Assembly: GCF_902859935.1 (NCBI RefSeq)
Contig: NZ_CADIKI010000030.1
Location: 1 to 64,000 of the forward strand
Reading direction: 5' to 3'
Length of the DNA: 64,000 nucleotides
From: Paraburkholderia fynbosensis
Lineage (GTDB): Bacteria > Pseudomonadota > Gammaproteobacteria > Burkholderiales > Burkholderiaceae
Shown: positions 1 through 9,189 of the stretch, in pieces
Numbering within the stretch: the stretch's first letter is position 1
Layout: each line of letters starts with the position of its first letter
Made by a program: the position numbers and the translations under genes
The notes under the pieces: model-generated
Database searches by the model: none
What the model saw: the letters and a program-made list of their open reading frames with translations, nothing else
What the model was told of the DNA's origin: nothing

Positions 1-473
1 GGGTCTATCAGCATGCGGTCTCCTGTGCGACAGCTCGTCCAGTAGCCGAACGAGTATGACCGCTTTCCAGGCGCTTATCGGCTTGCGTTAGATTGACTTC
101 CCGCATAGGAAGCGAGCATTTGCGAGAGAGCGTCCGTCATCTCGCTGTCGTCGAGATGCAAGGGCCCGGATCGTTTAGCGCTGCATTGATCATCGTGGCG
201 ACCACGACCTGAAAGGCAACACGCAATTGCACCAGCGCCGTAAGCATCTGATTTGTACCGTTCCCCGCCTTGCGTAGAAGATGCAATCATCGGCTGCGAC
301 GGACACGAGTGACCGACTGTGTCGACAAACGTTGCGCGCGCCTTGATATCCTTCACCGATCGCCGAAAGAGAGACGCGTCCGCAGTAAGACCGTACCCGT
401 CTATCAAAGGAATCTGGCCGTCGAAGTTTCGCGGTTGACGCATCCGATTTCGCGCGGGTCGAATCAGCCTTCG
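1..473. other. no supportable gene
   Basis: Open frames exist on both strands here, but none has a ribosome binding site, a recognisable domain or a coherent composition. A short minus-strand frame around 130-260 reads like a hydrophobic peptide but is interrupted. I see no RNA gene or repeat. It may be decayed sequence. Confidence 0.4.
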
Positions 474-739
474 TCAACCAGCGCCGTTACGTGCGGCAGC
501 AATCGCTTCATCACGAACTTTGGCAGCCGCCGCCTTCTGCCTGTTGTAGACCCTTTTCGCGGCAGCGACTTTCCTGTTGTATTCCTTGTTGGCTGCAGCA
601 ATCTGCATGCGCATTTTCACTATCTCATCGGGATGTGCGTTTGATGCTGCGTTCGCTGCCGGCTCCGATGCAGTTGCGCCCAGACCACAGGCGCGAACAT
701 ATTGGCGCACAGACAAACCGTTGCGATGATTTTTTTCAC
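474..739 (-). pseudogene. small exported Ala/Lys-rich protein, frameshifted
   Basis: A GTG at 739 is preceded by a good GGAGGG ribosome binding site and encodes a signal peptide (VKKIIATVCLCANMFAPVVWA). The mature part lies in another minus-strand frame, about 60 residues ending at 474, and contains EPAANAASNAHPDEIVK followed by a Lys/Ala/Arg-rich helical segment (KEYNRKVAAAKRVYNRQKAAA). Joining the frames needs an indel near 675-690. The reconstructed product is about 85 residues: a cleaved signal and a charged helical domain. I recognise no family. Alternatives are a sequencing error, or translation of the second frame from the TTG at 716, which would lose export. Confidence 0.45.
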
Positions 740-1027
740 AGACCCTCCAACAGGATTAAGTTCGCGGCAGACGCCATAGGTATCAAGGACTTTCCCGGCG
801 TGCCGGAAGGCTAACGAGCGAGAAACACACATGACTCGTTCGCCAGACATGCCGACTTTAAATCAGGTTTGGTCAGTTGACTGGTTTCGCTCGCAGACTT
901 TGTCGCGGCAGCGACCTATTAGCTGTCCAGTTAGAGAAGACGCTCGTCAATAAGCAACGTTTCAAACCACGATCTTTCGAAGTTATATGCGACGAAGTTT
1001 ACGTGTTCAAGAACATTTCTTCACTAC

Positions 1028-1207
1028 ATGCGAATGGGATACAAAGGGATGTCGCACGTCGAAGCGGAACTGGAGAAGATTGGAGTTGTGACGCTGCAAG
1101 TTTGCACAATCCGAAAGCGCCGGGCCGCGACGAGGCTGGCAGTCAAAGCTGCCCGCAGGGGCAATCATTTGCACCAAGTACCTATTGACTCGCACTACCT
1201 CCGATAG
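1028..1207 (+). CDS. small hypothetical protein (59 aa)
   Basis: This frame begins MRMGYKGMSHVEAELEKIG and ends in a basic stretch (IRKRRAATRLAVKAARRG). Composition is plausible for a small basic protein, but the start lacks a clear ribosome binding site and I recognise no family. It lies between two degraded genes, so it may itself be a remnant. The rest of 740-1236 shows nothing I can support. Confidence 0.25.
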   Translation: MRMGYKGMSHVEAELEKIGVVTLQVCTIRKRRAATRLAVKAARRGNHLHQVPIDSHYLR

Positions 1208-1236
1208 CACACTGAGCTGTTAGCCGCACAGTGTCC

Positions 1237-1350
1237 CACGACAAATTTCGCGACCCGGATGGCTGGTCGGCCGGTGGCGATGCGTCGGCGGCGATCGTGA
1301 GGCTTGGTGCGACGCTTCGTTGACACGACTACGATCGTCAAGCCATTCGG
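1237..1350 (+). pseudogene. remnant of a SYLF (Ysc84) domain gene
   Basis: Translating from about 1238 gives DKFRDPDGWSAGGDASAAIV, nearly the same as DRFRNSNGWSAGGDASVAIV in the intact SYLF lipoprotein gene at 25450-26037. The match continues to VDTTTIVKP, against IDTTTTTRP in the intact copy, and then fades. No signal peptide or N-terminal half remains. This is a short decayed fragment of a second copy. The sequence similarity is seen directly; calling it a duplicate that lost function is inference. Confidence 0.7.
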
Positions 1351-1667
1351 TCAGCGAGACGCAGATCCAAACTCCGTGCTGCTCGGTATCTATTACCAGT
1401 CTGACGTTCCCGCGAGCCCCGACCCGGAAGCCCGGCCACCCTTGTGCCTGGGCAACGTCAGCGACAACGAGGTTACCCGCGAACTGATGCCAACTTGAAA
1501 ATTGCGCGGCGCCATCGTCTCAGTTCGCAACTTCGGACGAGTCCCGTCCTCGTCTCTCTGACCGGCTCACCTTACACCGGTTCTCGAAGTTAGCCGCTCG
1601 ACGACGGGGATATCGCCGCCGACCTCGCAAATTGAGAAAAGGTCGCCCGCGCAGATCGGAGGGAACT

Positions 1668-2054
1668 ATGAATCTGCTTAGGCGTTCACGGGGTTATCAC
1701 ATCGTGGTAGAAGCATTGGTTGCTTTGTTCGTCTATTCGCCGACTTTGGCCAACGCGAGCGAGGACCCCAGCAATGCCAATGCGGAGGTGGCTGGCCAAA
1801 GAGCGCATTTTGCACGAGAATTTTGCAGCGTGCCGGCCGAGCAGATAGAGCAATATAAATTGGAGTTCAAGGGGCGTTCAGAGGCCAGTGACTTCGAATT
1901 ATGGTGGGCACGAGGATGGCATAACGAAGTTAGCCAGGCAGTCCAACTTCGGGCCATGCGAGACAGTAACCCAAAAGAGTACGCATTGCGTGTCAAGGGT
2001 AGCTGTGCCCGTCTCAAATGGCAGGCGAAAAACGCGTTGCGTAGAACAAAATAG
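1668..2054 (+). CDS. exported hypothetical protein (128 aa)
   Basis: The ATG at 1668 has a strong GGAGGG site just upstream; the frame is open further upstream (to 1632) but that part looks non-coding. The N-terminus has basic residues (MNLLRRSRGYH), a hydrophobic core (VVEALVALFVYSPTLANAS) and an Ala-x-Ala-type cleavage site near residue 31, so export to the periplasm is likely. The mature part is about 97 residues with two Cys (FAREFCSV and KGSCARL) that could form a disulfide, and a Trp-rich segment (FELWWARGWHNE). No family recognised. It stands alone between decayed genes. Confidence 0.6.
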   Translation: MNLLRRSRGYHIVVEALVALFVYSPTLANASEDPSNANAEVAGQRAHFAREFCSVPAEQIEQYKLEFKGRSEASDFELWWARGWHNEVSQAVQLRAMRDSNPKEYALRVKGSCARLKWQAKNALRRTK

Positions 2055-2141
2055 ATTGCGACACCAGATTCGGCTTCCTCAACATATCGTCGTTGGATTG
2101 ACAGGCATTTCCGTCAGCGATCTGAGCTCGCAGGTGACGGG

Positions 2142-2417
2142 ATGCCAGTAGTTCACCCCAGCGTTGAATGGGACAAGCCGGCTCTATGGGACATCGGGCT
2201 GTGGCGCAAGCACCCGCGTACGGTTCAGGTCGCCGGGACGTTGCTGACAGTGAGCATTTTTTGCCCCATGTCCAACACGGCTGCAGCGCAAGCTGCAGCC
2301 GTGCCTGGTTTTACGGGATTGGACGTACAACGGCGCGCTAACGTCGTGCTTGCCATGCTGTCCTTTCCCGTCACAGCGGATCTCTCTGCAAGTACACTCG
2401 CACGACGCCTCCACTAA
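2142..2417 (+). pseudogene. truncated N-terminus of an outer-membrane protein paralogue
   Basis: The frame carries a hydrophobic signal-like segment followed by FTGLDVQRRANVVLAMLSF and PVTADLSASTL. The same block occurs in the intact 332-residue protein at 32299-33297 (WTGPDVQRRANGVLALLSF, SVTPDLSASSL). The copy here stops at 2417, after the homologous N-terminal ~40 mature residues, so the whole beta-rich barrel is missing. It is the 5' remnant of a duplicated gene; translation would yield only a short exported peptide. Confidence 0.75.
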
Positions 2418-2460
2418 CCCGATCGGGCCGACCGATTGACCGGTAGTCTAGCCCTAGTCT

Positions 2461-3432
2461 CTACGGTCGAGCGCGCCTCAGCGTTTCGCTCGGGAGCTCT
2501 CCGAACATGGTGCGGTAATGGTACGCAAATCGTGACAGGTGATGAAAGCCCCATTTCCTCGCCACATCGGTGACGGAGCAATCTTCAGTCGGCGTAAGCA
2601 GATCGCGTAGTGCACCGTTGAGGCGTATGTTCATGAACCATCGCCCGGGCGTCATGCCCACACTACGCCGGAAAATCAGCTGCAACGAGCGAAGGCTATA
2701 GCCGCTGCGTTCAGCCACCTGAACCAGCGCGAGGTCAGTCTCGTCGCTAGACATCGCAAGTCGCTCGCACGCCAGAATCAGGCGATGGTGACGGTCGGCC
2801 GTCGATGAGGTCGAGGCCGTGGTCGGAATTTGTGCATCGCACAGGGCGCTCGCGTATGCGTCCACCATGGCATCGGACATTTCTCGTGCGAGATCGGGCG
2901 CCATGCCGTCGGGTTCGAGGGAGCGGGCGAGCGACATTGCGTCGTCGACGAGAAGGGCAAGCGCAGCGCGTCCGCCCCGCTTCAACGGTACCGATGCAGC
3001 CGACCGCGTGGGTAATTTCAACGGACGGCCGCGGCGCACTGTCGCGACCTTTTGCAGGCGTCCTTCCGGGACATTGAAATTGATCCAGCGTGACGTGCCT
3101 GCTGCGTGATAAAGCAGTTCGGCACCACGAGGATAGATCTGTATCTCGTCCGCATGAATAGAGGCCGTGTTGACGCGGGTTATCTCAGCCCCGTCCGCCA
3201 TCAGGCCAATGCAGACTGAATTGCGAGGCATGCATCCATTCGCTATCACAGGGAAGTCGTAGCACCCCGTTTCTATCACGATGTCGCCCAGCGTTAGGCG
3301 CTGGTGAACCATGTTTGCAAGTTTCGACGAGAGCAGGCGATGCTCGAAGCGACCGCCGGAAACCACATCAAATGCCTGGGACGGCCCGAAGCCGGAGTAA
3401 GTGTGACGCAGATAAGTTGAGTCAGTCTGCAC
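2461..3432 (-). CDS. AraC-family transcriptional regulator
   Basis: DNA-binding transcription factor with an N-terminal sensor region and a C-terminal AraC/XylS double helix-turn-helix. The C-terminal ~100 residues show both HTH units: LVQVAERSGYSLRSLQLIFR with GMTPGRWFMNIRLN, then SVTDVARKWGFHHLSRFAYH and the closing FGELPSETLRR. The N-terminal part (SGFGPSQAFDVVSGGRFEHR, DEIQIYPRG) resembles the AraC-binding-like domain of FeaR-type regulators. I favour the GTG at 3432, which has GGAG upstream, gives 323 residues (the usual family length) and leaves about 97 bp before the divergent H-NS gene. The frame is open to a GTG at 3540, which would overlap that gene. The ligand is unknown. A decayed copy lies at 37770-38115. 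Confidence 0.85.
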   Translation of the reverse strand: MQTDSTYLRHTYSGFGPSQAFDVVSGGRFEHRLLSSKLANMVHQRLTLGDIVIETGCYDFPVIANGCMPRNSVCIGLMADGAEITRVNTASIHADEIQIYPRGAELLYHAAGTSRWINFNVPEGRLQKVATVRRGRPLKLPTRSAASVPLKRGGRAALALLVDDAMSLARSLEPDGMAPDLAREMSDAMVDAYASALCDAQIPTTASTSSTADRHHRLILACERLAMSSDETDLALVQVAERSGYSLRSLQLIFRRSVGMTPGRWFMNIRLNGALRDLLTPTEDCSVTDVARKWGFHHLSRFAYHYRTMFGELPSETLRRARP

Positions 3433-3529
3433 GCAAAAATTCTCCGCAAGGATTTCGCTTTCTGGATAGCGGCCGTTTGAGCCGTAACCTATTGTAAGAC
3501 TACAAACGGTCAAGTCGAGACGAGACTGC

Positions 3530-3799
3530 ATGGCACCCACTTACCGCGAGGTCAAGGAGCACATCCGTGAACTGGAGCGCGAGGCGGAAATATTGCGCCG
3601 CGAGGAACTGCGGGAGGTTATTGCCGACATGCGCAGAGCGATCCGCAAATATGGGATCACGCCCGATCAGCTCTTTGGCCCTGATCTCTCCGATCTGGTG
3701 AGATATCGCGACCCTGAGACGGGCAAGACCTGGAATGGATTTGGTCGGCCGCCCAACTGGATCAGAGGCAAGGACCGTGCGGCATTTCGCGTCGATTAA
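3530..3799 (+). CDS. H-NS family nucleoid protein (89 aa)
   Basis: Small nucleoid-associated DNA-binding protein of the H-NS/BpH3 type found in Burkholderiales. Residues 5-45 are a charged helical oligomerisation segment (REVKEHIRELEREAEILRRE). Residues 47-80 hold the C-terminal AT-hook-like DNA-binding domain with the signature YRDPETGKTWNGFGRPPNWI. It is slightly shorter than the usual ~95-100 residues. The gene is divergent from the AraC regulator, so the two probably share a promoter region. Proteins of this family silence AT-rich acquired DNA, which fits this accessory region. A broken copy lies at 38174-38385, again divergent from an AraC remnant. Confidence 0.88.
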   Translation: MAPTYREVKEHIRELEREAEILRREELREVIADMRRAIRKYGITPDQLFGPDLSDLVRYRDPETGKTWNGFGRPPNWIRGKDRAAFRVD

Positions 3800-3928
3800 A
3801 GCAGCACTCCAGTGCATCCCCTTGCACGCGTGATGACCGTGAAGCTCCGGCGCGAGTTCACCGAGAGGCGCGCGGCGAATCTGCTTGAAAACTGTGCGTA
3901 GAGCCCGATCAACACGAGGGAAAGACAG

Positions 3929-4741
3929 ATGACTGGGAGTCGTTGGCTTGGGTGGATAGCAGGCAGTATTGGCGTGCTGATGCTGGCGTCGGCGCCTGTT
4001 TATGCTCAAAGTGATTCGGACTTAGCAAAGCAACTGAGTAATCCGGTTGCCGCATTGATCAGCGTACCGTTCCAGTTCAACTACGACGGCAACATCGGCC
4101 CGAACCGGGATGGCGACAAGTACCTGCTGAACTTCCAGCCGGTGATCCCGTTTCACCTGAACGAGAACTGGAACCTCATCTCCCGCACCATTGTGCCGGT
4201 CGTATCGCAAAGCAACATCGCGCCGGGCTCGGGATCGCAGACGGGGCTGGGTGATGTCGTCCAGAGCTTTTTCTTTTCGCCATCGAAGCCGACCGAAAAC
4301 GGACTGATCTGGGGTGTGGGCCCCGCGTTGCTGTTACCGACCGATACCGACCGGCTGCTCGGCGCCGAAAAATGGGGTGCCGGGCCGACAGCCGTTCTGC
4401 TCTGGCAGGCTAACGGATGGACCTATGGCGCGCTTGCCAATCATATGTGGTCATTTGCCGGTAACGGCAACCGGTCCGGCGTCAGTTCAACCTTTTTGCA
4501 ACCTTTTCTTAACTACACCACAAAGGACGCGTGGACGTTCGGTGTGAATACCGAATCGACCTACGACTGGAGCCGTCACCAGTGGTCAACGCCGATCAAC
4601 GCGACCGTCACCAAGCTGCTCAAATTCGGAAAGCAACCGGTGAGCGTTGGTGGGGGGCTCCGTTACTGGGCAGCCAGTCCAGATTCCGGGCCTCACGGAT
4701 GGGGCGCACGCCTTGTGGTGACACTGCTTTTCCCGAAATGA
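3929..4741 (+). CDS. outer-membrane transporter-like protein (MetA-pathway type)
   Basis: Predicted exported beta-barrel protein of 270 residues. It has an N-terminal signal peptide (WLGWIAGSIGVLMLASAPVYAQ) followed by alternating beta-strand segments (LNFQPVIPFHLNENWNLISR, PVSVGGGLRYWAASPDSGP) and ends VVTLLFPK, typical of an outer-membrane strand. It resembles the family annotated as transporter or neuromedin U-like in Burkholderia, related to the phenol-degradation MetA-pathway proteins; no transport substrate can be inferred. A GAGGGAAAG ribosome binding site precedes the ATG. It lies 129 bp after the H-NS gene. A decayed copy with an internal deletion is at 26216-26940. Confidence 0.75.
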   Translation: MTGSRWLGWIAGSIGVLMLASAPVYAQSDSDLAKQLSNPVAALISVPFQFNYDGNIGPNRDGDKYLLNFQPVIPFHLNENWNLISRTIVPVVSQSNIAPGSGSQTGLGDVVQSFFFSPSKPTENGLIWGVGPALLLPTDTDRLLGAEKWGAGPTAVLLWQANGWTYGALANHMWSFAGNGNRSGVSSTFLQPFLNYTTKDAWTFGVNTESTYDWSRHQWSTPINATVTKLLKFGKQPVSVGGGLRYWAASPDSGPHGWGARLVVTLLFPK

Positions 4742-4932
4742 CTCCAAGAAAGCGCGATGCGTTTTCCTGATTATCGAGAATAACGTACTCGCGAAACGTC
4801 CTGCCGATCAGGCAGCGCCCTGTTAGCTGGCATTCCACTCGACGAAGTCATGAATCAGGCAATCGAATGTGCGAGAACAACAGAAACCGACGCCCGATGG
4901 TACTGCGACGGCCTTAAATGACGAGGAACGAA

Positions 4933-6492
4933 ATGAAGCTCCGTGCAAGGCAAGTGACTGTAGTGGCAGCCGTGACGATGGCCACGCTGGCTATATCCGC
5001 CCAAGGCAAAGCGGCCGCTGGAGCGGGGCCGAACGCGACGTTCGAGGTCCTTGCGCAGCAACCTTTTGAAAGCGGTTATCCAACGCCGCAGGCGATCCGC
5101 ACGCTAGAAGACGAATTGTTCTTTCAACGCGCGGTGCAGGTGTACCACTGGGCATTGCCGGCCGTGAACATGTTCTCGATGAAAGAGGGTGCGGAAAAGA
5201 ATTACGGATCGGGATACAACGTTGTCAGCATCTGGAAAGAGCGGCTCAATGCGAAAACCCTGATTACCACGCCGAACTCCGATGTCATTTATGGCATCGG
5301 TTTTCTGGATCTAGCCAAAGACGGTCCGATTGTGGTTGAGGCTGCTCCGGGGTTGCAGGCACTGGTCGACGATTTCTGGCATCGACCAATCCAGGGGCCG
5401 ACCATCGACGGCCACACGTATTTTGCTGATATTGGGCTGCCCGGCCCGGATAAGGGTAAGGGCGGACGCTATCTGGTCGTGCCGCCTGGCTACAAGGGTA
5501 CGGTGCCAAAGGGATATTACGTCTATCGGAGCGAAACCAACGGCGTCTTTCTGTTCCTGCGCGGTTTCTTCCAGAAACCCAGCGACCTTGCGCCGGCAGT
5601 CGGGAACATGGAGCGGATCAAGGTCTACCCACTGGGACAGGAAACGACGGCCAAACCGATGAAGTTTCCCGATGCATCCGGCGTTTCGGCGGATCTGCTA
5701 CCGCCGTCAGATGGACGCTACTTTGACATCCTGAACCGGTTCATCCAGAGCGAGGTGGTCGATCCATCGGACCACTACATGCGAGGCATGGCGGCCGCCA
5801 TCGGTATCGTCAAAGGGCAGCCGTTCAACCCGGACGAGCATCAACGAACGCTGCTCAATCTTGCGGCGCAAACGGCGTGGAAGATGGCGAAGGTGGTTGC
5901 TTACGACGAGTTTGAGAAGCAGCCCAAGGCCAAATGGTATCCCGATCGCCAGTGGTTGGCCCATGTCCGCAACGGCGGTGACGACTTCCGCAATTCGGTC
6001 GACAACTTTTATTTTCAGGTGAACGGCGAGCATTACACGGACCTCGATGCGCAGCTCCACATGTTCATCAACGCCTATTCCATAAGCCCCGGCATGATGA
6101 CGTCCGTCCCCGGCGTGGGCGCCAAGTATCTGGAAGCGGTTAGGGACTCCAGGGGAGAGTTCCTCGTCGGTGGCTCGACGTACAGGCTAACCCTGCCTGC
6201 GAACGTGCCCGCCAAACTGTTCTGGTCGGTCACAGCCTACGACGCAACAACGGCGTCGGGACTGGACAACGGTCAGCCTTTCCCCTCGATCGGTTCTCGC
6301 GATGAGGTCAAGCCCAATGCTGACGGCTCGATCACGCTCTATTTCGGACCGACTGCTCCCGCAGGCAAGGAGTCGAACTGGGTCAAGACCGTGCCGGGCA
6401 AGGGCTGGTTCAGCCTGCTGCGCTTGTACGGGCCCGAGAAATCGTTCTTCGATCGGTCGTGGATTCCGGGCGACTTCGAGAAAACGCAATGA
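4933..6492 (+). CDS. exported DUF1254/DUF1214 protein
   Basis: Predicted periplasmic protein of 519 residues. The ATG at 4933 is preferred because GAGGAACGAA sits just upstream and the signal peptide starts there (MKLRARQVTVVAAVTMATLA); the frame also has an ATG at 4918. DUF1254 occupies roughly residues 50-200 (KTLITTPNSDVIYGIGFLDL) and DUF1214 roughly 380-510 (FWSVTAYDA, PNADGSITLYFGP, FSLLRLYGPEKSFFDRSW). The function of these paired domains is not established. It is followed after 32 bp by a homologous gene, so the two are almost certainly co-transcribed and arose by duplication. Confidence 0.85.
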   Translation: MKLRARQVTVVAAVTMATLAISAQGKAAAGAGPNATFEVLAQQPFESGYPTPQAIRTLEDELFFQRAVQVYHWALPAVNMFSMKEGAEKNYGSGYNVVSIWKERLNAKTLITTPNSDVIYGIGFLDLAKDGPIVVEAAPGLQALVDDFWHRPIQGPTIDGHTYFADIGLPGPDKGKGGRYLVVPPGYKGTVPKGYYVYRSETNGVFLFLRGFFQKPSDLAPAVGNMERIKVYPLGQETTAKPMKFPDASGVSADLLPPSDGRYFDILNRFIQSEVVDPSDHYMRGMAAAIGIVKGQPFNPDEHQRTLLNLAAQTAWKMAKVVAYDEFEKQPKAKWYPDRQWLAHVRNGGDDFRNSVDNFYFQVNGEHYTDLDAQLHMFINAYSISPGMMTSVPGVGAKYLEAVRDSRGEFLVGGSTYRLTLPANVPAKLFWSVTAYDATTASGLDNGQPFPSIGSRDEVKPNADGSITLYFGPTAPAGKESNWVKTVPGKGWFSLLRLYGPEKSFFDRSWIPGDFEKTQ

Positions 6493-6524
6493 GCGACTCG
6501 CATACCTTCATCAGGGAGAACACC

Positions 6525-8024
6525 ATGAAGCTCGGAATTCTAAGTCTCTTGATGGTGGCGAGCATGGCTGGCATAACCTCGGCGCGTGCGGCGGGTGACC
6601 GCGGCGTTCCGTTGGACAAGGCCACACTGCACGGAGATGAAAACATTCAGACATCAATCGGCGTCATCAGGTTACAGGACAGCTACTTTGACGATGACGC
6701 TTCCCGACGCCTGTACGACGAGATGGACTATCAGCGGGCCAGCCAGGCGTATATCTGGAGCATGCCACTGGTGAGCATGATCAGCTGGCGCGACAATGAA
6801 GGTAAGGCCTATGGCGTGACCAAAGACACCGACTTTGTCGTGCTGGAATCGCTCAGGGAAAAGCGGGGCATCGTCACTGGCAACCTGACGACGCCGTATA
6901 TCTTCAACTTCATCAATCTCAAATCCGGACCTCTGGAGATCAAATACCCGCCAGGCAAAACCGCCGGCGGCGTGCTTGATTTCTGGCAGCGACCCTTGTT
7001 CGACCTAGGCTTGACCGGACCCGACAAGGGGCAAGGTGCGACGTATATCGTCGTCGGCCCCGAGGACGATCCAGCGAAATACAGGAAGGACGGTGTCTAC
7101 GTCTATCAGAGCGCCACAAACAATATTTTTATCGGACTGCGCATCCTCGAATCGGACCCGGGCTACTTCGACAAATTCACTTCCGAGTATCAGATGGGCC
7201 GCGTTGGGCAACCGCTGGGCACGAGCCGGTTCATCAGAGGCAAGGATGTGGAATGGAGCGCCACCGCGCCGCGAGGCCTGCAATACTGGAAGCTGCTTTC
7301 CGACATCCTCAGCGATGAGCCTGTGCGCGAGGTCGACAAGGCATGGGTGGCGATGCTGCTGCCGCTAGGAATCGAGAAGGGTAAGCCCTTCCAACCGGAT
7401 ACGCGCCAGAAGGGCATTTTGCTCAAAGGTGCAGCGATGGGCGAACTGATGATCCGCAATCTGCAGGTCAACCCGCGCTTCGCGGAGGTGTACTGGCCCG
7501 ACACGCATTGGTACAAGAGCTTCGACTTCCACACTGCGCAGGAAACGGCCGATCGCGTTGAACTCGATGAACGCGCAACCTGGTTCTATGAGGCAGTGAC
7601 GAGCACCGAAGGCATGGTCAATCCGACGCCGGGCGCGGGTCAGGTGTACATGACAACGAAACGCGACAGTCAGGGCCGCATGTTGCGAGCCGACAGGAAC
7701 TACCGGCTTCACGTTCCGAAGGACGTACCCGTGAAGCAGTTCTGGGCCCTGACGCTTTATAGCGAAAGCACGCGTCGCCCCTACGACAATGGCGGCACCG
7801 AGATTCGCAGTGTCAATCTCGACAGTCGAATGAAGGATCTCAAGTACAACCCGGACGGCAGTATCGATCTGTACATTGGGCCCAAGGCTCCGAAGGGATT
7901 CGAAACCAATCACATGAAGACTGTCGACCATGACGGCTGGTTCGTGTACTTCCGCCTGTATGCCCCGTCGCAACCATTCTTCGACAAGTCCTTTAAATTG
8001 CCCGATTTTGTACGTCTCGACTAG
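6525..8024 (+). CDS. exported DUF1254/DUF1214 protein, second copy
   Basis: A 499-residue paralogue of the preceding protein with the same layout. It has a signal peptide (MKLGILSLLMVASMAGITSA), a DUF1254 half (LTTPYIFNFINLKSGPLEIK) and a DUF1214 half (FWALTLYSESTRRPYDNGG, YNPDGSIDLYIGP, FVYFRLYAPSQPFFDKSF). The ATG at 6525 has AGGGAG seven bases upstream; the frame extends to 6459, but that part overlaps the previous gene. Identity to the neighbour is moderate, so the duplication is old. The two may form a heteromeric periplasmic unit, which is inference. Confidence 0.85.
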   Translation: MKLGILSLLMVASMAGITSARAAGDRGVPLDKATLHGDENIQTSIGVIRLQDSYFDDDASRRLYDEMDYQRASQAYIWSMPLVSMISWRDNEGKAYGVTKDTDFVVLESLREKRGIVTGNLTTPYIFNFINLKSGPLEIKYPPGKTAGGVLDFWQRPLFDLGLTGPDKGQGATYIVVGPEDDPAKYRKDGVYVYQSATNNIFIGLRILESDPGYFDKFTSEYQMGRVGQPLGTSRFIRGKDVEWSATAPRGLQYWKLLSDILSDEPVREVDKAWVAMLLPLGIEKGKPFQPDTRQKGILLKGAAMGELMIRNLQVNPRFAEVYWPDTHWYKSFDFHTAQETADRVELDERATWFYEAVTSTEGMVNPTPGAGQVYMTTKRDSQGRMLRADRNYRLHVPKDVPVKQFWALTLYSESTRRPYDNGGTEIRSVNLDSRMKDLKYNPDGSIDLYIGPKAPKGFETNHMKTVDHDGWFVYFRLYAPSQPFFDKSFKLPDFVRLD

Positions 8025-8271
8025 GCAACGAATGGGAGCGATAGCAGTCAAGCCGATCGTCGTAGAGCCGCACCTTCATCCGATGTCTGGTCAGGCGTGA
8101 GGGTGCGCTGTAGAAGCTGCATCAACAGTAAAGGTGCCACGGCGCGTCACAGGCGCCTTGTCTCCAGCGAAGTCGCTAGTACTGTATTCGCCTTTTAGAT
8201 TTAACGACGGGGAGGGGCAAGAATAGGGCTCTTGAGTGGCCTCCCGTATCAACACGAATGAGGAGTCTGCC
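8025..8271. other. intergenic, weak hairpin only
   Basis: No gene seen. An imperfect stem (AAGGTGCC at about 8130 pairing with GGCGCCTT at about 8152) could end the DUF1254 operon, but it is not followed by a T-run. Confidence 0.3.
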
Positions 8272-9135
8272 GTGAGAGAACTTGCCAGAGCGGTAATTCA
8301 CGTGATCGACGATGACGCACCCCTGAGGAAAGTCTTGACCACGCTGCTGCGAAGCGCGGGCTATGAAGTGTGCGGCTATGTATCGGTAGGAGACTTCCTG
8401 GTTCGCGCGCCGCACACTGAGGAAGGCTGCATTCTTCTCAACGTTGTACCAGGCAGTCCAGGTGGTCTTGAGCGTCAGCAGACACAGTTGTGCGAATCTC
8501 AGTCCTTGCCGATCGTATTCATGAGCGCGTTTAATGACGTTCCCATAGCCGTGGCCGCGATGAAAGCTGGGGCAGCCGACTTTTTGCTTAAGCCGTTCGG
8601 CTCACACACCCTGTTGCGTGCCTTGGGTACCGCGCTTGGTTTGCGCGCAAGGCGACTGGCAGCCGGCGCACAGGCCATCGGCCTCAGTGAGCGCGAACAG
8701 ATCGTCATGAACGGCATTCTGGAAGGGCTACGAAACAAGGAGATCGCACGCCAGTTGCGGTTGTCTGAACGCACCATCAAAAGCTGCCGCGCTGACCTGA
8801 TGCGCAAATTCGGCGCGACGTCGCTCGCCGACCTGCTCCGGCGCGCGGCGCCAATCGTCGACGCGAACGCCCTGCCTGGCGCCTTCGGTGGGGTACGCGC
8901 GTTGGGTCCAGAGGCGGTCGTGAGCCGATCGGGTCTTCGACGTCTCTCAGCATGCGGGCACCATGATGTAGTCCAGTCGCAGCCAGTGTCCGGTTTGGGA
9001 ACGAGTGAACAGTGGCATGAGCCTGTTGCTTCGCGCGCGGAAGCCGGTCATCGACCAATGGCAGATCGGCCGAACTCTGTTAGTAGCGCGATGCTGTGCG
9101 ATGGCCCCCGGATCGACACGTATCCGTCCTGGTAG
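8272..9135 (+). CDS. FixJ/LuxR-type response regulator with Asn at the phospho-site
   Basis: A receiver domain (residues ~5-125) joined to a LuxR-type helix-turn-helix (~130-195). The GTG at 8272 has GAGGAG upstream; an earlier in-frame GTG is at 8236. Numbered from 8272, the acidic pocket is DDD13-15, the switch Ser is S85 (FMSAFND) and the conserved Lys is K107 (LLKPFG). The residue that should be the phospho-acceptor Asp is N57 (CILLNVVPG), so normal phosphorylation is not expected. The HTH reads LSEREQIVMNGILEGLRNKE with IARQLRLSERTIKS. About 80 residues follow the HTH without any domain, longer than usual, which suggests a lost stop codon. No histidine kinase lies nearby. Confidence 0.85.
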   Translation: MRELARAVIHVIDDDAPLRKVLTTLLRSAGYEVCGYVSVGDFLVRAPHTEEGCILLNVVPGSPGGLERQQTQLCESQSLPIVFMSAFNDVPIAVAAMKAGAADFLLKPFGSHTLLRALGTALGLRARRLAAGAQAIGLSEREQIVMNGILEGLRNKEIARQLRLSERTIKSCRADLMRKFGATSLADLLRRAAPIVDANALPGAFGGVRALGPEAVVSRSGLRRLSACGHHDVVQSQPVSGLGTSEQWHEPVASRAEAGHRPMADRPNSVSSAMLCDGPRIDTYPSW

Positions 9136-9189
9136 TACAGCAAGCTCACGCAATGCGCGGCGCAGTTACGACGGACGCTAGCCGGCCAG

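Noticed and set aside
1-473. Minus-strand frames of 95 and 122 residues
   Set aside because: No ribosome binding site, no family, and the most protein-like stretches lie in different frames.
3500-4009. 169-residue minus-strand frame over the H-NS gene
   Set aside because: It lies opposite a well supported H-NS gene and lacks recognisable features.
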